A DNA stretch of 64,000 bases, from assembly GCA_029747015.1 (NCBI GenBank), contig JAKOGI010002401.1, forward strand, positions 48,485 through 112,484. The letters are read 5' to 3'. Made by a program: the position numbers and the translations under genes. The stretch is from Carnegiea gigantea. Taxonomy: Eukaryota > Streptophyta > Magnoliopsida > Caryophyllales > Cactaceae. The notes beneath the pieces are model-generated. The model did no database searches. It was not told where the DNA came from and worked only from the letters and a program-made list of their open reading frames with translations. Below, piece after piece: positions 11,481 through 25,460 of this stretch; positions within the stretch are counted from its first letter, which is position 1, and every line of letters starts with the position of its first letter.

Positions 11481-12470
11481 GAAGACGTAGAATTTGGTGC
11501 TTGTTGGGAGGTAATTCAATATTTTTAGGTGAGTTTGAGCCTTTTGTTTCTATTTTCCTTTTGTTCAAGGTTCATGTGTGTCAAAATATGATATTTCACT
11601 TGATTTTGACCATTGTGGGTAGTGATGATTTTGAAGGTAGTTTCGGAGTTGGCCTGTTGGGCATATTAAAGAATGCTAACTTCGTGCTATTATGTTATAT
11701 TGCTCTTTTCTCTATCTTTTTCTTTATTATTGTCTTTTATATTGAGAACAATGCAGGGTTTAGGTGTGGAGGAAGGCAAATGAGATGAAAAATTTTGAGG
11801 AAAATTTTGACCTGGGAGTTTGATTTTGGGAAGAGATTGTGCTTTCATTATGCATGTTCTAATCTTATTACGTGGACTAGATTTATACGGCCCATGCTTA
11901 TTAGAGAGTTTTTTTTTTTTTTTTAGTTTTAACTAGTTGATGGCCAAAATTTGTTGTGCTAATGTCGCCATTTAGCCAATTTTGAGCTTTGAGATGTAGC
12001 CCCCTTTTCAAGGTGATTATGAGTATTTAATAAGAGCCTGTTCTTTTTCTGGGTAAATTTCAAAATATTAACCTTGATCCACTTTAACCCACTTCAATCC
12101 ACTTCAACCTACTTCAATCCACTTTCATTATTTTAACCAAGTTCAATTTATCACATAAAAAAATTCAACCTACTTCAACCTACTTCAACCCACTTCACTT
12201 TTTTACCTACCTCAATTTACCCATGAAAAGAATAGGCCCTAAGTATTGAATTCCTCATTGACTTTTGAATCAATCAATAAAATAAATTGAATCTATTAAG
12301 TTCTTCTAGTTACCAATGTTCAAGTTTTATCTTTATTCATAACTTTAATTGCTTGAATATGTACTAAGTGCTTCACTGAGTATTATCATTATTCACATCT
12401 TTATCCATTCAAGGTAAAAAGCATATGGAATTGAGTGAACTTCAAAAAATTTGAAAAAAAAGACATGATT
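11481..12470 (+). mobile_element. Ty3/gypsy post-integrase region, first part
   Basis: The stretch follows integrase and precedes the inserted CACTA element. At 11737-11786 it carries attgagaacaatgcagggtt followed by taggtgtggaggaagg. This motif is typical of the segment between pol and the 3' LTR in Athila/Tat-type elements. The frame at 11501-11788 is membrane-rich but cannot be assigned to an envelope-like protein. The region continues after the CACTA insertion at 14843. Confidence 0.5.
12031..12241. mobile_element. 211-bp MITE with AGGCCTGTTC-type ends
   Basis: The left end TAAGAGCCTGTTCTTTTTCT and the reverse complement of the right end, TAGGGCCTATTCTTTTCATG, form a TIR of about 30 bp with a few differences. 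Flanking repeats agtatttaa (12022-12030) and agtattgaa (12242-12250) match at 8 of 9 positions. The interior is a run of short cttcaacc(c/t)a repeats. There is no coding capacity. A 9-bp duplication would suit a Mutator-type origin and an 8-bp one a hAT origin. Confidence 0.7.
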
Positions 12471-14842
<2,372 letters not shown>

Positions 14843-15384
14843 AAAGAAGAATATTGAATAAATTGATTTGGCATTAGGGACCTAATTTCAAAAGAAACTT
14901 ATGATTTTTGTTACGTGGGGTGAAATCTTATGCTTCTGGTTTGCTACATGGTTGTCGTTGTGTGCTTAATTAGATGAAGCCTTGGCCTATTAATGTCGTT
15001 GAGATAAAAAAAATATTTAATAATAGGTTGTGGGTTGGTAGTGAACTCATCTATTTGATGTAGAGTGGATGTGTATAGTTGAACTATTTGATTTTCTTAC
15101 CTAATCGTGTTCTATTTGATGGGTTGAATGAATATATGCATAAATGTTATTATTTGCTCAAGTACTAGCAAAGTTTTGGTGCAAGAGAGTTGATAACTCA
15201 TATTTTATGTGTATTCCTACCTTCAATTTTACCTGCATTTTAGTCTTTGAAATATTTGTTTTGCAATAAATAATGCATATTTTGTAATTTTCAGGTGAAA
15301 AATGAGTGTGCAAAAATGATGGAATTGACTCAGTTCTGCAACCTACATGATCAGCTTAGTTGCTCATGTTCATAGCAGTCACAG
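14843..15384 (+). mobile_element. Ty3/gypsy post-integrase region, second part
   Basis: Non-coding sequence between the CACTA insertion and the right LTR. The passage ttttcaggtgaaaaatgagt near 15290 resembles the sequence before the 3' LTR in Athila/Tat-type elements. A polypurine tract could not be fixed. Confidence 0.45.
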
Positions 15385-16195
15385 TTAACGGCCAGCTCTC
15401 TTTCTCTCTAGCCCATGTGGACCTGTTCTTGTCAAGCAGAAACCCAGCTTGAAACGAAGCCTAGGCCCGCCTTCTCAGTCTCCCTCCTTTCCTTCGTGTG
15501 GGCTTGTCCTTTGAGAAGCTAAGCAGCCCAACGTACGCTCAAACCCGTCCTAGCCTCATCTCCTCATTACCTTCCTTCGCTTTCACGCATGGGCCTGTTC
15601 CTTCTACTTGTGTTCGGCCTAGCACGTGGCGCAATACGCGCCCAACTACTAAGGTTTTTTTTTTTTTTTTTTTTTTGGGGGGGTCCTAATAGTAAGCTGG
15701 AGCTAACCTAGTCAAACACAATTCCTCAAGATTAATGTTTAGCTAAAAATTAGCCTTTTCTCATACAAGTCAATAGTGTAATAGTAAGTAACTCAAAATT
15801 AATTTTAGGCAGTCAAGAGATGTTGAAATTTCATTGTAAAAGGGGTTCAAAGCTAGAGCAAAAATCATTGACACATTCATCCACTCATTTAAGCATTCTT
15901 CCCTTCTCTCATCTTCTATCTTTCATTTTTTTATTGTAAGACATGACCATTTGAGTTGAGAGTTTAGAAATAAGCTCTATTGGCTATTCTTCTCTTCTCT
16001 TCTCACCTCATTTGTGATCTAAATTGGAGAGTTTGTACTTAAGTATACAGTTTTGTTTAATTGAGTGTCAAAGTTTAGATATAGGAAGTGATATATGCCA
16101 CTAATTGAGAGTATGATTGAACCAACTTCAATGGTATTTTCACTAACTATGGCTGACCAAATGACTCATTTAGTGTTAAGATGGATCCTTGATTA
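15385..16195 (+). mobile_element. Right LTR of the collapsed Ty3/gypsy element
   Basis: Direct repeat of 9990-10812, aligned through tctctttctctc, gtgtgggcttgtcctttgag, the poly-T and G run near 15655-15685, ttaggcagtcaagagatg and gatccttgatt. Sequence beyond 16195, including cttgtggaatcaacacctta near 16733, also has an LTR-like look. The true LTR may therefore be longer, with the left copy truncated at 10812 by the internal deletion. Confidence 0.7.
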
Positions 16196-17499
16196 ATAAT
16201 ATTATTTACTATTTTCTTTTGGGGTTATTTTTGTCTCTTGTATTACATAATTTTGAGTTTATATTTAATCCTAACTTATTTATGCATATTATTACTATTG
16301 TTTATTCATGTTGATTTCAAAGTTTAATTTCTATGTCAATTATACATTAGACCTTGTAGGCCAATATGATAATGTGCAATTTTACTTAAAATTATAATTG
16401 TTAAAGTTAAATAATTTATGCTAGAAATTAGATGAGTTTTGTCTAAAATGAATAATTTATACTAGCTAGTAGATAAGTAATACTTCATGGTCTAGTGCTT
16501 GTAGCTCAAATTAAATTAGAGACTAATTGAATCCCCATTTGAGTTAGTAATTCAGTATTTAAGTCATTGGTGAAATCTGAAATAATTTGTCTTTCTCTAA
16601 TTTGATTTCTCTCTATTTTCTTGACTCATTTGCTTTTCTTTTGTTTCTTTAACTTAGTTTGATAATTGAACTCCTCCCCTGAATTATTCTTTTTTAAATT
16701 GGAAAAACCAAATTAAAATTGCTATTATTTCTTGTGGAATCAACACCTTATCCTCACTAATCTAGAATTAGCCTTGTATAGTTGTGAGTGAAAATGTTTT
16801 TTTAAAACCGAACATAAAATCCATACCTATAAGCACTTATGATAAGTCGAAAAAAACATACCCTCAATATTGGTTATATCTTAATTGTTGCCCTGAGGTG
16901 ATGTTTATCATTTTTCCTTCACATAAAATAAAAATTATTTCATTAAATAGGTAGTTTGTTTTACCAAATCAGTAATTTGCAAAACATGATGATTAATTTT
17001 CAATTGGTGGTAGAAAATTATTTAAATTGGGTTCAAATTAACTAATTAAAGAGTCCTCTTTCTAAATAAAGCATCAAAAAAGGAAAAAAATCGAAAAACA
17101 AAAGAAATGTTATGGAAAAACCTGAAAGATAAACTTTTTCCTTTCTCCTAAAGTGGTTCAAATTTTAGATATTTGTTTAGGAGCTAGAACCAGAACTTGT
17201 TTGACTGATTTACTTTTTTAGGAATGAAAATTAGAGCTATTTAATCAGTTCTAAACCAGTTTTAGGTCATGAAGAGTTCTGAAAATCTCTACAAGGATTT
17301 TATGGGTATGTAAGAAGGTGATTGAATTGAAGAATGAGGACTCTAGCCTTGGCCAAAAAAGCAAAAAATATATCAAATTTGTTGATGGTGACGTAAGCGA
17401 ATAAACAATGTTGTGGCTGACGAGAAGCATTTCTATTAATCTTCGATACCCCTTGATGTACCATCCATGAATGAAGTTTTGAACAATGTAATGCTATTT
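16196..17499. other. AT-rich sequence, possibly LTR extension or flank
   Basis: No gene is recognised. The part up to about 16800 may belong to the LTR. The minus-strand frame at 17300-17509 has no recognisable motif. Confidence 0.4.
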
Positions 17500-18480
17500 T
17501 TTTTCTCAACCAAATTGATTGACTTGGGTCGTTACATATTCTTTATCACATTTGGAAGTGAACAAATGGCTCACAAGGTCGTTCACGAACATAAGGATAT
17601 GCTTACTTGATTTACTACATTAAGGAAATAGAATGTTACTGATGTATGCCATGCTAGAAGAACTAGGATTGAGATCTATGGCATTCCCACTTGGTTGGAA
17701 TAAAGAACATGTCATAAGATTGCTCAATTATAGGGTGATGTAATATGTGGGTGTTTAGCAACTGGGAGGATGGAATCTCTTACATGTATAAGGTGTTGAT
17801 TGATACCATACCAATGGGATACATAAATAAAGAGACTCTACTTTTGCTAGAAACAATGCCTACAATGTCAATACTTTGGAGTCTAGAACTATTTCACAAC
17901 CAATCATCAACGGTGAAATCAATGTAGACATTGGCATTGATGATGCAGATGTTGTTGCTGACAGTTCGAAGCAGCAAGAAGGCAAATAGTCTACTCATTC
18001 AAAACTGTTGGGTTTGCACATAGGGAAGAGCTACAACCCTCATCAAGTAGAATGATGACCTAAGAATTGCATGGGAAACAACCTAGTTTTGGTGGAATGT
18101 TTACAAGTATTGGTCAGCAAATTGAGGTGTGTGGAAACAAGGAAAAGAGTGATGGTATATTAACGTTCAAAACATAATCAACTTAGGGAATAAAATTGTA
18201 GTAGAGGAAACTTCTTGGTCCAATGATACATGGGTTGGATGTAGTAGTTAGAAAGGTCCTCCTATTATAAGGGGGTGACTAATCCTGTCAAAGCAAATAC
18301 CAAGAACGGAAAGTCAATAAAGTCATACAAGGAAGTCAATAAAGCAGATGTGATGCAAAATGACAATCATTTTAATGATGATTCTATATCACCTGAGGCT
18401 CGTAATGCATGGGGGGTGGCGAAGCCTGTAGGGCTTAAGGCTATTGGAGAATGTACAACTCTATTTTGTGGGTTGTATGT
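17500..18480 (+). pseudogene. Probable LINE ORF1 remnant (DUF4283-like)
   Basis: Plus-strand fragments in shifting frames read like the plant L1-type ORF1 protein. A EIYGIPTWLE-like block near 17680 is followed by ALIDTIPMGYINKE-like sequence, and an EARNAWGVAKPVGLKAIGE segment at 18395-18450 resembles the end of ORF1, just before the endonuclease/RT ORF. Many stops interrupt it. No endonuclease or RT of the LINE is found downstream, where pararetroviral sequence begins at about 18.6 kb. The call rests on partial motif similarity only. Confidence 0.35.
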
Positions 18481-18639
18481 GATTAGTTGGTTGTATTGTA
18501 ATTTTAGTCTAGGAGGTCATGATACGTTTTTATGGGCGGTTTCTTTCCTTGCAGGTCTTGAATTTTCTAAGCCTGTTATTATATCATTTTTTTTTGTTCC
18601 CAACTTCTGTAAAGCATAGATTAAAAGAAAAAAGATATA

Positions 18640-18790
18640 TGATCAAGGTATTATTTAGCCACATGGATTCTGAAATAAAGATCTTTTTGTTCCAAAACAA
18701 ACAAAATAACTACTATCGATACAAGCACACAGTTTACATCTGTCATATCTCTCCAAACATACATTCATTGGGATATAAATGCTATTAGTA
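18640..18790 (-). pseudogene. Degraded retropepsin start of pararetrovirus fragment 2
   Basis: The minus strand reads CACIDSSYFVCFGTKRSLF. This aligns with the opening of caulimovirid aspartic proteases, in which D-T-G is followed by a basic Lys-Arg-x-Leu-Phe segment. Here the Asp is kept but T-G reads S-S, so the active-site signature is lost. A stop follows shortly. Confidence 0.45.
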
Positions 18791-19285
18791 TTAGTATTGA
18801 TGACTTCATAGTATATTTTCATAGCAAATTTTTGACTAATTCATCTTCATAATTTAGCTCACTAACAGTCCTCGTTTTGTATTCAATAACTTTTTCATCT
18901 AAAAAACTCATACTTCGATCTACACTGTGTCTCGTAAGTTCAAAATTCAGTCTACTCATGTTATTAGTTATACTAATTGTATCATCTTCTTTAAGATTTT
19001 TTTCAGCTGTCGAAAAACCTTATCCCCTTTCGGATCTTGCACTCGGGCTTCTTAATAATTGGATTTTAATGATAATTTTTAATTCTCATTAATTTTCATT
19101 ACATTTTTCTTATTGATTGTTGGGATTAGCAAAACTAGATACCCGTACTTATCAATCTTTATCGCCGGAGATTGGCTTTTATCCTTTGATTTTTGTACAT
19201 ATGAGTATGACTTTCAAATTTTTCTGCATCTACATTGTTATATTAGGTTTTGGATCTATTGTATTATTAATTTGTAGATTATTTT

Positions 19286-19680
19286 TTAAAATATCCTTAA
19301 TGCGTAACCTTCTCTCTTCGTGCTCATCCCAACTATTTTTATCTTAAGGAATAGAAAGTTTCTGGAAAATTCATCATTTACGCTCACATAACATCCAGCG
19401 CGGCAATTGAATTCTACTGAACCTTTACATAAATTAGTCTTAATCCCTGTGATAACTTGGTCGTTAAATTTGGTATGCTTCATATCACATAACAATGCCT
19501 AGAGATCAATATATTTGCCATAATACTGTAATGGTGTAATTTGAACTTGGACACTTCCAATATGGATATATTTATACTTTTTATCCTTGTTATGCTTAAG
19601 GATGTTTTTGCAATTAATGATGTTAACTTCTCCCACACTATATTTACAATCCTTTTTCTCTAATTCCCCTTCCATTATTT
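19286..19680 (-). pseudogene. Caulimovirid movement protein (30K superfamily), degraded
   Basis: The minus strand reads KYKYIHIGSVQVQITPL, then after a stop ALLCDMKHTKFNDQVITGI, NLCKGSVEFNCRAGCYVSV and LFLKIKIVGM. These are the conserved blocks of the caulimovirid movement protein, including the Leu-x-Asp signature (LLCD) and the distal Gly. The 30K proteins carry virus through plasmodesmata. One in-frame stop lies between the first and second block (near 19505). It lies directly downstream of the capsid zinc-knuckle region. Confidence 0.75.
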
Positions 19681-19929
19681 CCTATAAAACTTATTTTTTT
19701 AGTTGAAAAATTGATTTTTTGTAGATCATGTCTTTCTGAATTATAGAAAAGACGCAATCTCCTTTGATATCTTCATTCTCGTTATCTATCGTAAATTCTT
19801 CTACTTAAAGATCACCAAGACTAATTGAGCTATTTTTCATCATATGACTAGTTTTTTTTTTTTTTCATAATAACTTTCTTCATATTCATTTTCCATTACT
19901 ATTTCAACAATTTTTTTGTTGTTTTTGGT

Positions 19930-21100
19930 GCTAGGTCTAATGCTTCTTCTTTACTAAGCTCAAAATAGTCTAAACTTTCAAATATTTCTATAAGCTTATT
20001 GTTCTTCCTATATTTGCATTTGTTTGCCCAATGACTTACTTCTCCACATGCCTAACAGTTATAGTATTTTTCCTAATGACTTACTTCTCCACATGCCTAA
20101 CAGTTATAGTATTTTTCTTAAGGACAAGGACAATAAGCAGGTTTTCTTAAAAATCTACACCTTTTGGGATCAGGCTTTTTATCATACTTTCTTTTATATT
20201 TTTTCCCGTTTGCTTATTAAAGCTTTTTTCTTCCCAAAAAAAAATTGTTTTCTTCTCTTCTCAGGTTCATTTCCTATTGATGAACAGTATCCCAACAAGT
20301 TAGAAATTGTTTCTTCAATTTTTTTTGTTTTTGGAGATCAAGACATTGATTATTTACCCATCTTCGTAACTAAAAAATTCTAGTTCCAAGAGTATCAATG
20401 ACATCTGATTTTTAGAGTGATGTAATGTATTTTCATTCATTATGGAATTGATCAGATAAGGTAATTTGTCATAAAACTGCCAAGATTGGTTTCATCATAT
20501 CCAATTTTATAATAATATTAATTAAATTCAACAATATAATTTTTTTGTTATCTCATGTCCCACAACTCTATGTTGTTAATCTTTCTTTGCCATTTCATTG
20601 TTTTTTCTTTGAAATCAATCTTATCTCTAATAAATTCATAGTACCTGGTATTTCCATTATCTTAACACATTTTTACCTTCTTCATCTAACAAGTCATACC
20701 AGTCACCTACAATGCTTAAAAAAACTATGCTCGATATACTTTAGAAAATTTCCAACAATCCATGTGGTATTCAAATTCAGGGCACTATTCATAACCCTTT
20801 TCCAATATTCAAATATTTTTTTCTCTTTACGAGCTCCATCTATATTTAGAATATAACCAGTTTGGCTAATTTAGGTATGGTCAATCTTTTCAAAGGATGT
20901 AGTTTTCCTTGGGACCAACCTAAAGGAAAAGTTAGTTGTATATTCTTTTGGAAAATATTTAGATCTCATAAAATGGATATTTCTTCTAGATGATTCACCA
21001 AATTCTTCATGTTTTTAAATAACATCGCTAAGTAGATTGGATTTAATTTTGTCTATGTGAGTTCTTCACCAATCTCATTGATTTCAATCAGCTGCTGATT
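19930..21100 (-). pseudogene. Caulimovirid capsid region with zinc knuckle, degraded
   Basis: The zinc-knuckle part reads YYNC-x-ACGEVSHWANKCKY followed by RKNNKLIEIFESLDYFELS, near 19940-20110. Upstream, DTLGTRI and WVNNQCLDLQK are visible in another frame at about 20330-20410, and YYYKIGYDETNLGSF near 20470. This is the layout of a capsid C-terminal half ending in a Cys-His nucleic-acid-binding knuckle. The knuckle sequence is partly duplicated (45-bp repeat). The normally conserved second residue block of the knuckle shows a stop (NC*AC). Many frameshifts make it non-functional. Confidence 0.6.
20030..20119. repeat. In-frame 45-bp tandem duplication in the zinc knuckle
   Basis: Units 20030-20074 and 20075-20119 differ at one or two bases. 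Each encodes 15 residues of the viral knuckle (…EKYYNC*ACGEVSH). Because both units carry the same stop, the duplication probably arose after the stop, in the integrated copy. Confidence 0.85.
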
Positions 21101-21706
21101 TTCCTTTTTTTTTTTCTAACTTTCTCTTCGCTTCCTCTAAAGGAACAACATCAGATCTTCTAGTTTATCTGTTGATATCTTTCTTCTTCTAGTTGGATAT
21201 TATTTGTCTCTTTATTATTATCAGATAGTGCTTCTTGTCTATCTACTATTGCATCCAAGATCTTGTTTAGTTCTTCTAAATTTTGTTCCTTATCAAACAT
21301 ATTTTGTAACGTCTCCAGAGTTTACTTCTTATACTCCATCCTCTTGTTCTTTTTCTGGTTTTTTTGATGATTTTACATTTGTTTTTTCTTCTACTTCTTA
21401 TTCGATTTTTATGTCTTCTAGAGGAAATTAATTTTTGGTTTTTAGGTTTCAAAAATGATATCGTTTAAATGGAACACTTATACCTGACTCAGGCTTTCCA
21501 CTATTTCTGACTTCGTTGATTAAAAAAACATAGTACAAACAATTGCTTCTTTATCTCCTCAATTTCAGTCTTAAATTTCACTAATTTCATTTTTAATTCT
21601 AAAGTTATATCAGTGATATAGTTCAGTTATGGTGATACTGACATGGATCTCACTTAAGCTTAATTTATTAATTAGCTTAATTATCTTCATTATTTTTTGT
21701 CACATG

Positions 21707-21718
21707 GCTCTAATATCA
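21707..21718 (-). promoter_or_regulatory. tRNA-Met primer binding site of pararetrovirus fragment 2
   Basis: The minus strand reads TGATATTAGAGC, 10 of 12 matches to the caulimovirid minus-strand primer site TGGTATCAGAGC complementary to initiator tRNA-Met. It lies upstream of the capsid region, as expected for the genome origin. Confidence 0.55.
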
Positions 21719-21724
21719 TATGAA

Positions 21725-22880
21725 AAAGAGCTTCAAGTACTACTTATAAGAAGAATATCACATACGCAAAATTAAACTTTTCAAAAATAAGTTTTTAAGG
21801 ATTAGGGTTAAAAATAAAAATTTTAAGAATTTAGGATACTTGGTATAATTTAAAAAATCAGGTTTGATCACATTTGGTTCCAGAAAATATTTGTCCAAAC
21901 TTAGATAAACTTAAAAATATCCATCCAAATGAGCCAGTTCAAAAAAATATTAATAATATATCTGGATAGTCCGTGATGAAATTCTTGAAGTGGAGATGTT
22001 ACATTTTTTGTTATAAGATACTGGACGCAAACTGATTGTTAGTTATTTATTAAACTCCAACTTGTTAAGCATATTTGACACTAATACTCCTTAATAATGG
22101 ATCAATTACACCTTATATCACCCCCACGGTGATCCTTATCAACACAGGCAAATGCTTAGCGTCACGCCAGCCTCCCAGCAAGATTGAATTTCAATCGAGG
22201 CTTCGCAAGACTCAATGAGAGATCTTAAAATTTAACACTAGAGTGACACTAATGAATCCAATTAACGTCGACAAGCACGTTTCCTAAATTGCCCCCTTTA
22301 ACACAATTTCTTTTTTAAAGTTTTCGTTTGTCTTATACATGCCTTGATGCTTAGCGTAACTTTTCAGACCTTTGTTCAAGAGTCAAGACTATCCGTAAGT
22401 GAAGACAAGAATTAACCTGTACCTAGATCGAACCTTTGGGTGCCAGACTCAAAATATTCAAATTTATCAATTTGGATACCTGAAGCAAATTTTGTTTCTG
22501 GGTTATCAATTCAATTACAGTTCATAAGTTTTGGCAATTTGGGTACTCACAAAGAATTATTTTTCAAAAAAAAATATAGAAAGCAGGTTAGCACTAAGAG
22601 ATCATTTGACCATGTAAATTGTACAATCACTGGAGATGACAATAGTGATGAGTTCTATATTATGTAATGATAGTTGAGTTAAAAAGGAAAAAGAAAGAAT
22701 TTATTCCCCATCTAACTCAAGCCAAAGGACAACTCTGCCAATCAAACCAAGAATAAAAAATTAAAGGAAAAATTACAGGAGGGTCATACATTAACATGGC
22801 TTCAACCAACACATTTTTTTACAACCAGTGAGCGTTGCTTTTGGAAGGGAAACTCAAGTGGTTGAAAAACAAAAAGCAAG
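21725..22880. other. Intergenic, possibly viral leader followed by host sequence
   Basis: The first few hundred bases beyond the primer site would be viral leader or promoter in an intact virus, but no promoter could be confirmed. The stretch at 22100-22300 is more GC-balanced and shows no coding signal. Confidence 0.35.
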
Positions 22881-24281
22881 TTTAATTACTAAATTATCCT
22901 TAATGGGTTTGTTTTGGCAATCAGCGAAGGGGGGAATGTGAACAGGTGTGTTGTTGGAGAAAGTAGTTAGGGGAGCACTTACCAAACAATAAAGATCTTT
23001 ATTACAACTGTAGAGAGAGACTAGGGCGTGAGTAGAGAGAGAGTGTGTGGTCAAAGAAGAAGATCAACAATAGCAAGGTCAAAGAAGATGGTGTTAGGTT
23101 GCTTAATCTAGGCTGTTTAGAGAGAGACAAGGCAGCAGTAGAGAGAGAAAGTGAGAGCGGAAGCTCGGGGTGGAAGAAGAACCAGAGTGGAGATTGAGAC
23201 AGCGACAAGAGTGGAGGAGACGACAACAGCGTCAACAATGCCCGAACGACACATTAGAAGGGTCCACTAAGGTTCAATTTGAGGTGAATTGTTCGAATCC
23301 CTAAATGTAGTAAGTATTCTAGAATTTCTTGTTCAAAAGTTAAGATGTTATTGAAGTGGGTTCATAATTGTGAAGTGGAACTGCACAAATTTATATGAAG
23401 TTGACTTTGCATACCATGTAAAATTGAAAGTGTTGTAAACTGGAATTGTTGTTAGCCAAGGTAGGCGCATATGTATACCCAAGTGAGCTGGACCGATTGT
23501 TTAGATAGATGGGATTGTAATTGGAGCATGTAGTGTTAATTTAAGTGTAAATTCATACAACAATTGACTGACCCATAATCAATGTAGCAACTATCAGTCG
23601 TTAATTGATTATCTAAATGAAAACCTTTGTACACCATGGAAGACATGTTGGAGCACTACGGGAAACTGTTGTAGGCATTGAATATGCAACCTATTACCTT
23701 GAACAAGATATAGGTGTAGTTGTAACTGCTAGCCTCGTTGTCATTGAGTGGAACCAATGAATTTTGGCTATTAAAGGTAGTAAAGCTTAGTCATTTAAAA
23801 GTTGACCTAAGTTGCAGTATTGGTGGCCAAGGTAAACAATGCTAATTTGTGTGGTAACCAAATGGAAACTTTGTTTGTGACAACCTCTTCCATCAAAAAA
23901 GAGATTGATACATTAAGGACTAACAATTGAAGTGTTACTGACTACTACTATTGAATGTTGGTTATTGAACAAAGTAACTATTAGTGATCGATCAGTTAAC
24001 TTGAATTGCATTCTATATGTACCATGGTAGACATGAATATGTGGTATGGTAAACAAATGAATGCTTTGTATGTGGCAACACCTTTCACGTGAAAAATAAA
24101 GGTCACCGATAACTATGGTGTGAATGAGAAGTTTACCTTAATTCCGGCATATGCTAATTATGGTAAACTTAATTTACTTGTGATGTAAACCAATGGATGT
24201 ATCGTTTGGGGCAAATCCTTGCCTGTAAGAAATGCGTGAGGATTAAGGGAAGGTGAAGGTTATAAGAATACTTTATTAGAC

Positions 24282-25330
24282 TTGTGTAGTCAGTTGACTT
24301 GTTGTTTGTTTTGTAGGTATCTGAAAGAATGGATGCGAAGTGGGTGGAAACAACTCCAATCGCCTATGACTCTAGAGAAATCAGGGAGGAAGAGTGAAGA
24401 AAGTGATCCTGATTATAACAATGAAGAAGGGGGAAGTGCGCAGAGTAGCTCAGAGGCATCTGGAGATAATGAGGTCAACACAAGCAGTAGCGAACAGCTT
24501 AATAGGGAGATGCTCTCAAAGAATAGGCACATTGTATGCTATGCAAAGTAGCAGGTGCGGAATGATACAAGGGAAGGAGGCAGTGAGAATGCAGTAGAGG
24601 GAGAGAGGGGCAAGCAAGTCACGAGGAATGGGAAGGGGGTGGAAGTTAATGGTAAAGGGAAAGTGGAAGAATTTCAGAAGACAAGTACCATTGATGAAGG
24701 AGATGACAAAGGACTAAAACAAGTAGTGGGAGGAGTTGATGTCATAATTAGACATCGTTATGCACTCGAAGCAGTATGTGCACTTAATGATCAGTCGTCA
24801 AACATCTAGAAAGAAGCTATTAGGGCAACTGTGTGGAGTTTGGTGTTAGAGTACAATACTTTTGCAATGGACCGACACATGGCATAGAACATTATAGAAG
24901 CTTAGAACCCAGAAACGAAGTACTTCAAGCTAAGGCATGGAGAGGTACCCTTCTCATATTTTGATGTGGTTTTGGTGACAAGTCTCCCAGCCACTGGGAA
25001 GTGTGTTGCAGTTGAGAGGAGTAAGGGTACCAATGAGGTGGAGGAGTGTTAAAGGAAGCAATGAAGGAGCACATTTCTCAGGAGAGGCAAAGGCGAAGGA
25101 CAATATACAAGGACATGCGCATTTATAGGAACTATGTGTCGATCTTACTTGAACTATGCAGGATGAACAATATACTGGAGATGGTTGGTTTATTTAGAAA
25201 ATTGTATACTTTATTGGTTGTTAGTGGGCTGTTTTTCCCTCAATGTGTGGGAGAGGGCATGGGATTTGATTTCTATGGTTGAGAATGAGCTGCGCAGGAT
25301 GAATAATACAGTGGAGTTTGTCTTCTATGG
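24282..25330 (+). pseudogene. Plant-mobile-domain/DUF1985-like gene fragment
   Basis: One plus-strand frame runs from about 24300 to 25050, interrupted by four TAG stops. An acidic, Ser/Gly/Lys-rich N-terminal part is followed by NPETKYFKLRHGEVPFSYFD and LVTSLPATGKCVAVERSKG, the pattern of plant mobile domain or DUF1985 proteins (W-x-P-E-T…F-x-L…G-E…D-V…L-P-x-x-G). After a frameshift, KLYTLLVVSGLFFPQCVG and WDLISMVENELRRMNN follow at 25130-25320, also typical. The Trp expected before Pro-Glu-Thr is a TAG, a TGG-to-TAG change. The function of these proteins is not settled; several travel in MULEs. No ATG start is certain and an upstream intron is likely (acceptor-like ttttgtag before 24318). 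Confidence 0.5.
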
Positions 25331-25460
25331 AAGTCATCGGAAGTGTAATTGATGCCCCATAGGCTCGAACCTTTGCACATTACTTTTGTAGTTAAGGTAA
25401 CAATGTCATCCCCCAAGCTCATAATTGCTTGTGTCGTTCATGTCCGTATGGTTTATTTGT

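Larger units (their letters stand above)
18620..21720 (-). mobile_element. Endogenous pararetrovirus fragment 2 (Caulimoviridae)
   Basis: On the minus strand the order is a tRNA-Met primer site (21707-21718), a coiled-coil/capsid region with zinc knuckle, a 30K-type movement protein and the beginning of a retropepsin. This is the first third to half of a caulimovirid genome. Order and spacing (about 3.1 kb from primer site to protease) fit lineages in which capsid precedes movement protein. Frameshifts and stops occur throughout. The fragment ends around 18620 against LINE-like sequence. Its protein motifs differ clearly from the element at 49.9-57.7 kb, so it is a separate lineage or a much older insertion. 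Confidence 0.75.

Noticed and set aside
18275..18619. 114-codon plus-strand frame as an intact gene
   Set aside because: Its first part looks like the end of a LINE ORF1 and its last part is AT-rich non-coding sequence; no complete domain.
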